Shown here: positions 62,462-64,000 of the stretch, piece after piece
Layout: every line of letters begins with the position of its first letter
Position numbering within the stretch: position 1 is the first letter of the stretch
NCBI GenBank assembly: GCA_003586115.2
Contig: QVOM02000070.1
Location: 2,292,840-2,356,839 of the forward strand
Source of the DNA: Salvator merianae
Lineage: Eukaryota; Chordata; Lepidosauria; Squamata; Teiidae
Length of the DNA: 64,000 bases
Direction of reading: 5' to 3'
Notes under the pieces: model-generated
What the model was told of the DNA's origin: nothing
Seen by the model: only the letters and a program-made list of their open reading frames with translations
Database searches by the model: none
Made by a program: the position numbers and the translations under genes

Positions 62462-62940
62462 TAAAAGCCACCATATAGCTGGAGGTTGCTGATGAAAATC
62501 TGTGTGCAGTTGTTGTTTTTTACAGAGTCACTTGGTCAACACATTGGAAAAAAATATATCTTCCTTTGTCCCAGTAGAAAAGGCAACAAGCAGTGAAGTC
62601 ACCTTCCAAGGGGCCCCAAGCCGACAGCTTAAAGGTAAAAAGAAAACGAATAAACAATGACATGTTAATGAAGGTGTGGAAAAAACATTCAAACATGGAT
62701 ACAGTAACCTTGTGCCTTTTGAAAACATTTTGACCTGCAGCGATCTGCAGCTAAAGACGAGGTTAGTGTATCCATGTTTGAATGTTTTTTCCACACCTTC
62801 ATTAACATTGCTGATAAAAATCTGTGTGCAGTTGTTGTTTTTACAGAGTCACTTGGTCAACACATTGAAAAAAAAAATCTTCCTTTGTCCCGGTAGACAA
62901 GGCAACAAGCAGTGAAGTCACCTTCCAAGGGGCCCCAACC
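62462..62940. repeat. Duplicated exon with an inverted segment between copies
   Basis: The stretch from TGAAAATCTGTGTGCAGTTG through the exon to CTTCCAAGGGGCCCCAA recurs at about 62810-62938, with changes (A10 instead of A7, GTAGACAAGG for GTAGAAAAGG, then CCTAG). Between them TGAAGGTGTGGAAAAAACAT at 62669 is inverted as ATGTTTTTTCCACACCTTCA at 62783. The second exon copy lacks the donor and looks dead. Confidence 0.8.
62536..62634 (+). CDS. CARD-domain protein, candidate third coding exon
   Basis: Acceptor TGTTGTTTTTTACAG is at 62511-62525, so the exon starts at 62526; the coding part listed begins nearby. The open frame reads SHLVNTLEKNISSFVPVEK then ATSSEVTFQGAPSRQLK and ends AAAG|GTAAAA in phase 1, which fits the next exon at 63913. 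However this frame needs phase 0 at its start, while the previous exon ends in phase 1. In the phase-1 frame a stop appears near 62602. An unseen small exon, or a one-base length difference in the A7 run at 62548, could explain this. Confidence 0.5.
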
Positions 62941-63912
62941 TAGACTGGGCTACAGCAGCCTAGCAGGTTGGGAGGGGGGGCTCCCCTTAAGCCAGTCCAC
63001 TGTCTGGGGGGGAGGCCTCTGGACCCCTTCCTGGGCCAACTTAAGGATAAGTGCGTAAAGGCCCTTAAAGTGGATAGGAACGTTTGAAAAATGAAGCAGG
63101 AAATATATATAGTAACCATTTTACTATAGAGAATGACACTTCTACTGCAGTGGATTGCAGTAGGAAGTGGATTCATGTCCTCTCTTGCCATTGTTATAGA
63201 AACTTTCTTTGCAACACTTCCAACTGTTTTCAAAAGGAACGTGTCCTCCTTATTCTCTAGTCTTGGTCCAAAGCTTAAGCCGCCTCTACCATCTGCTTGG
63301 ACACGCTCCCTTGTCTGCTTAGGACTAGCTAGCTACGGTGGGGTGAAAGAAACTTCAGTCTTTTTTTTTATTCTAACTTGTAAATCTGTTTCTCATGCCC
63401 CATGGCTGCCAGCCACAACACTTCCTCAGAACTCCACAAGTACTCAGAGGTCCCCTAAAATGTAGGCATCGCTGCTATAGGGTTACAAGTGTAAAAACAC
63501 ACGCACAAAATAAATCCCCACGGTGTTCAGCTGTTCAGAATGGTGGACCAGTGCAGATAAGGTGGTGTCACGATGGAATGGTTTACTTTTGCCTGCCTGA
63601 ATGGTATCCTGGTGCACTGCGAACCAGCTTGCAGTTCAGGTGTACAAAAGCAAGACTTAAAATTGCTGTCCTGCCCTATACCTGCTGTCCTGTGATGCCT
63701 TTAGGCTGTTGATAGGAATCTTTCAGCTGCAAGGCTTTTGTATTTATTAGGCCACCTGGACTAAGCATCAGCTGATCTACAGCTTCTCTTTCTTATTCTG
63801 AAATCTCTAATTGCCGTGAAATTCACCTCCCGCCCAGTTCTGTTTGACATGTGCACGTGGTCCAAGTGAGTGGCTCATGCTGAGAGGGACACTGCTCTTT
63901 CTCCTCTTCCCA

Positions 63913-64000
63913 GCTGCCCTGCAGAACCACCGGCGCTCGATATTGACCCGCACGGAGAAGCTTTGCACCAATGTGGATGACAGCGAATCGTGTGGATACA
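63913..64000 (+). CDS. CARD-domain protein, further exon (runs off right edge)
   Basis: Acceptor CTCTTCCCAG, phase 1 in. It reads ALQNHRRSILTRTEKLCTNV then DDSESCGY and is open to the window edge. The higher CpG and GC content at the third positions is like a genuine exon. HRRSILTRTEKL might open a second domain. What follows lies outside the window. Confidence 0.65.

Noticed and set aside
1..64000. CRISPR arrays, bacterial operons, rRNA genes
   Set aside because: None present; the direct repeats seen are microsatellites, SINEs or MITEs of a vertebrate genome.

Overview
The window looks like nuclear DNA of a non-avian reptile, most likely a squamate. The evidence is small vertebrate exons separated by long introns, an intact hepcidin gene, L1, L2 and CR1-type LINE remnants, many tRNA-derived SINEs, and an unusually rich set of short inverted-repeat DNA elements (MITEs). 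The species cannot be named from the sequence. There is no bacterial-type gene organisation, CRISPR array or rRNA.

Three genes can be supported. (1) 4611-9852, plus strand: a complete three-exon hepcidin gene (HAMP), 80 codons, with a furin site, an eight-cysteine mature peptide and an upstream STAT3 motif. (2) 32387-12952, minus strand: an eight-coding-exon Siglec of the MAG/CD22 group. It has a leader, one V-set domain, three C2-type Ig domains, a transmembrane segment and a tyrosine-motif tail. The splice phases I derived join into one 570-residue frame. It faces HAMP tail to tail. (3) 59253 to beyond the right edge, plus strand: the 5' coding exons of a CARD-domain protein that I do not recognise. 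In mammals HAMP, MAG and CD22 are neighbours, so genes 1 and 2 are a partly conserved block with one of them inverted.

Region by region: 1-476 is an L1 ORF2 remnant and 480-4460 is mostly unremarkable upstream DNA. 4.4-10.0 kb is HAMP, and 10.0-12.9 kb is intergenic DNA full of MITEs. 12.9-32.8 kb is the Siglec gene, whose introns carry SINEs, palindromic MITEs and LINE ends. 32.3-33.0 kb is a CpG-rich stretch that probably holds its promoter and leader exon. 33-45 kb is repeat-rich DNA with no recognised gene, including a 5'-truncated L1 with target-site duplications. 45.6-46.5 kb is a second CpG-rich patch with a plausible first-exon donor. 46.5-59 kb is again repeats. 59.0-64.0 kb holds the CARD gene exons, one of them duplicated in a decayed copy.

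The most unusual points are these: the Siglec V-set has tryptophan where the sialic-acid-binding arginine is expected; its tail carries three YxN motifs unlike the MAG tail; a near-perfect fold-back MITE lies about ten bases after the first splice donor of the CARD gene; and a duplicated, partly inverted exon lies inside that gene. All family assignments come from reading the sequence, with no database search.
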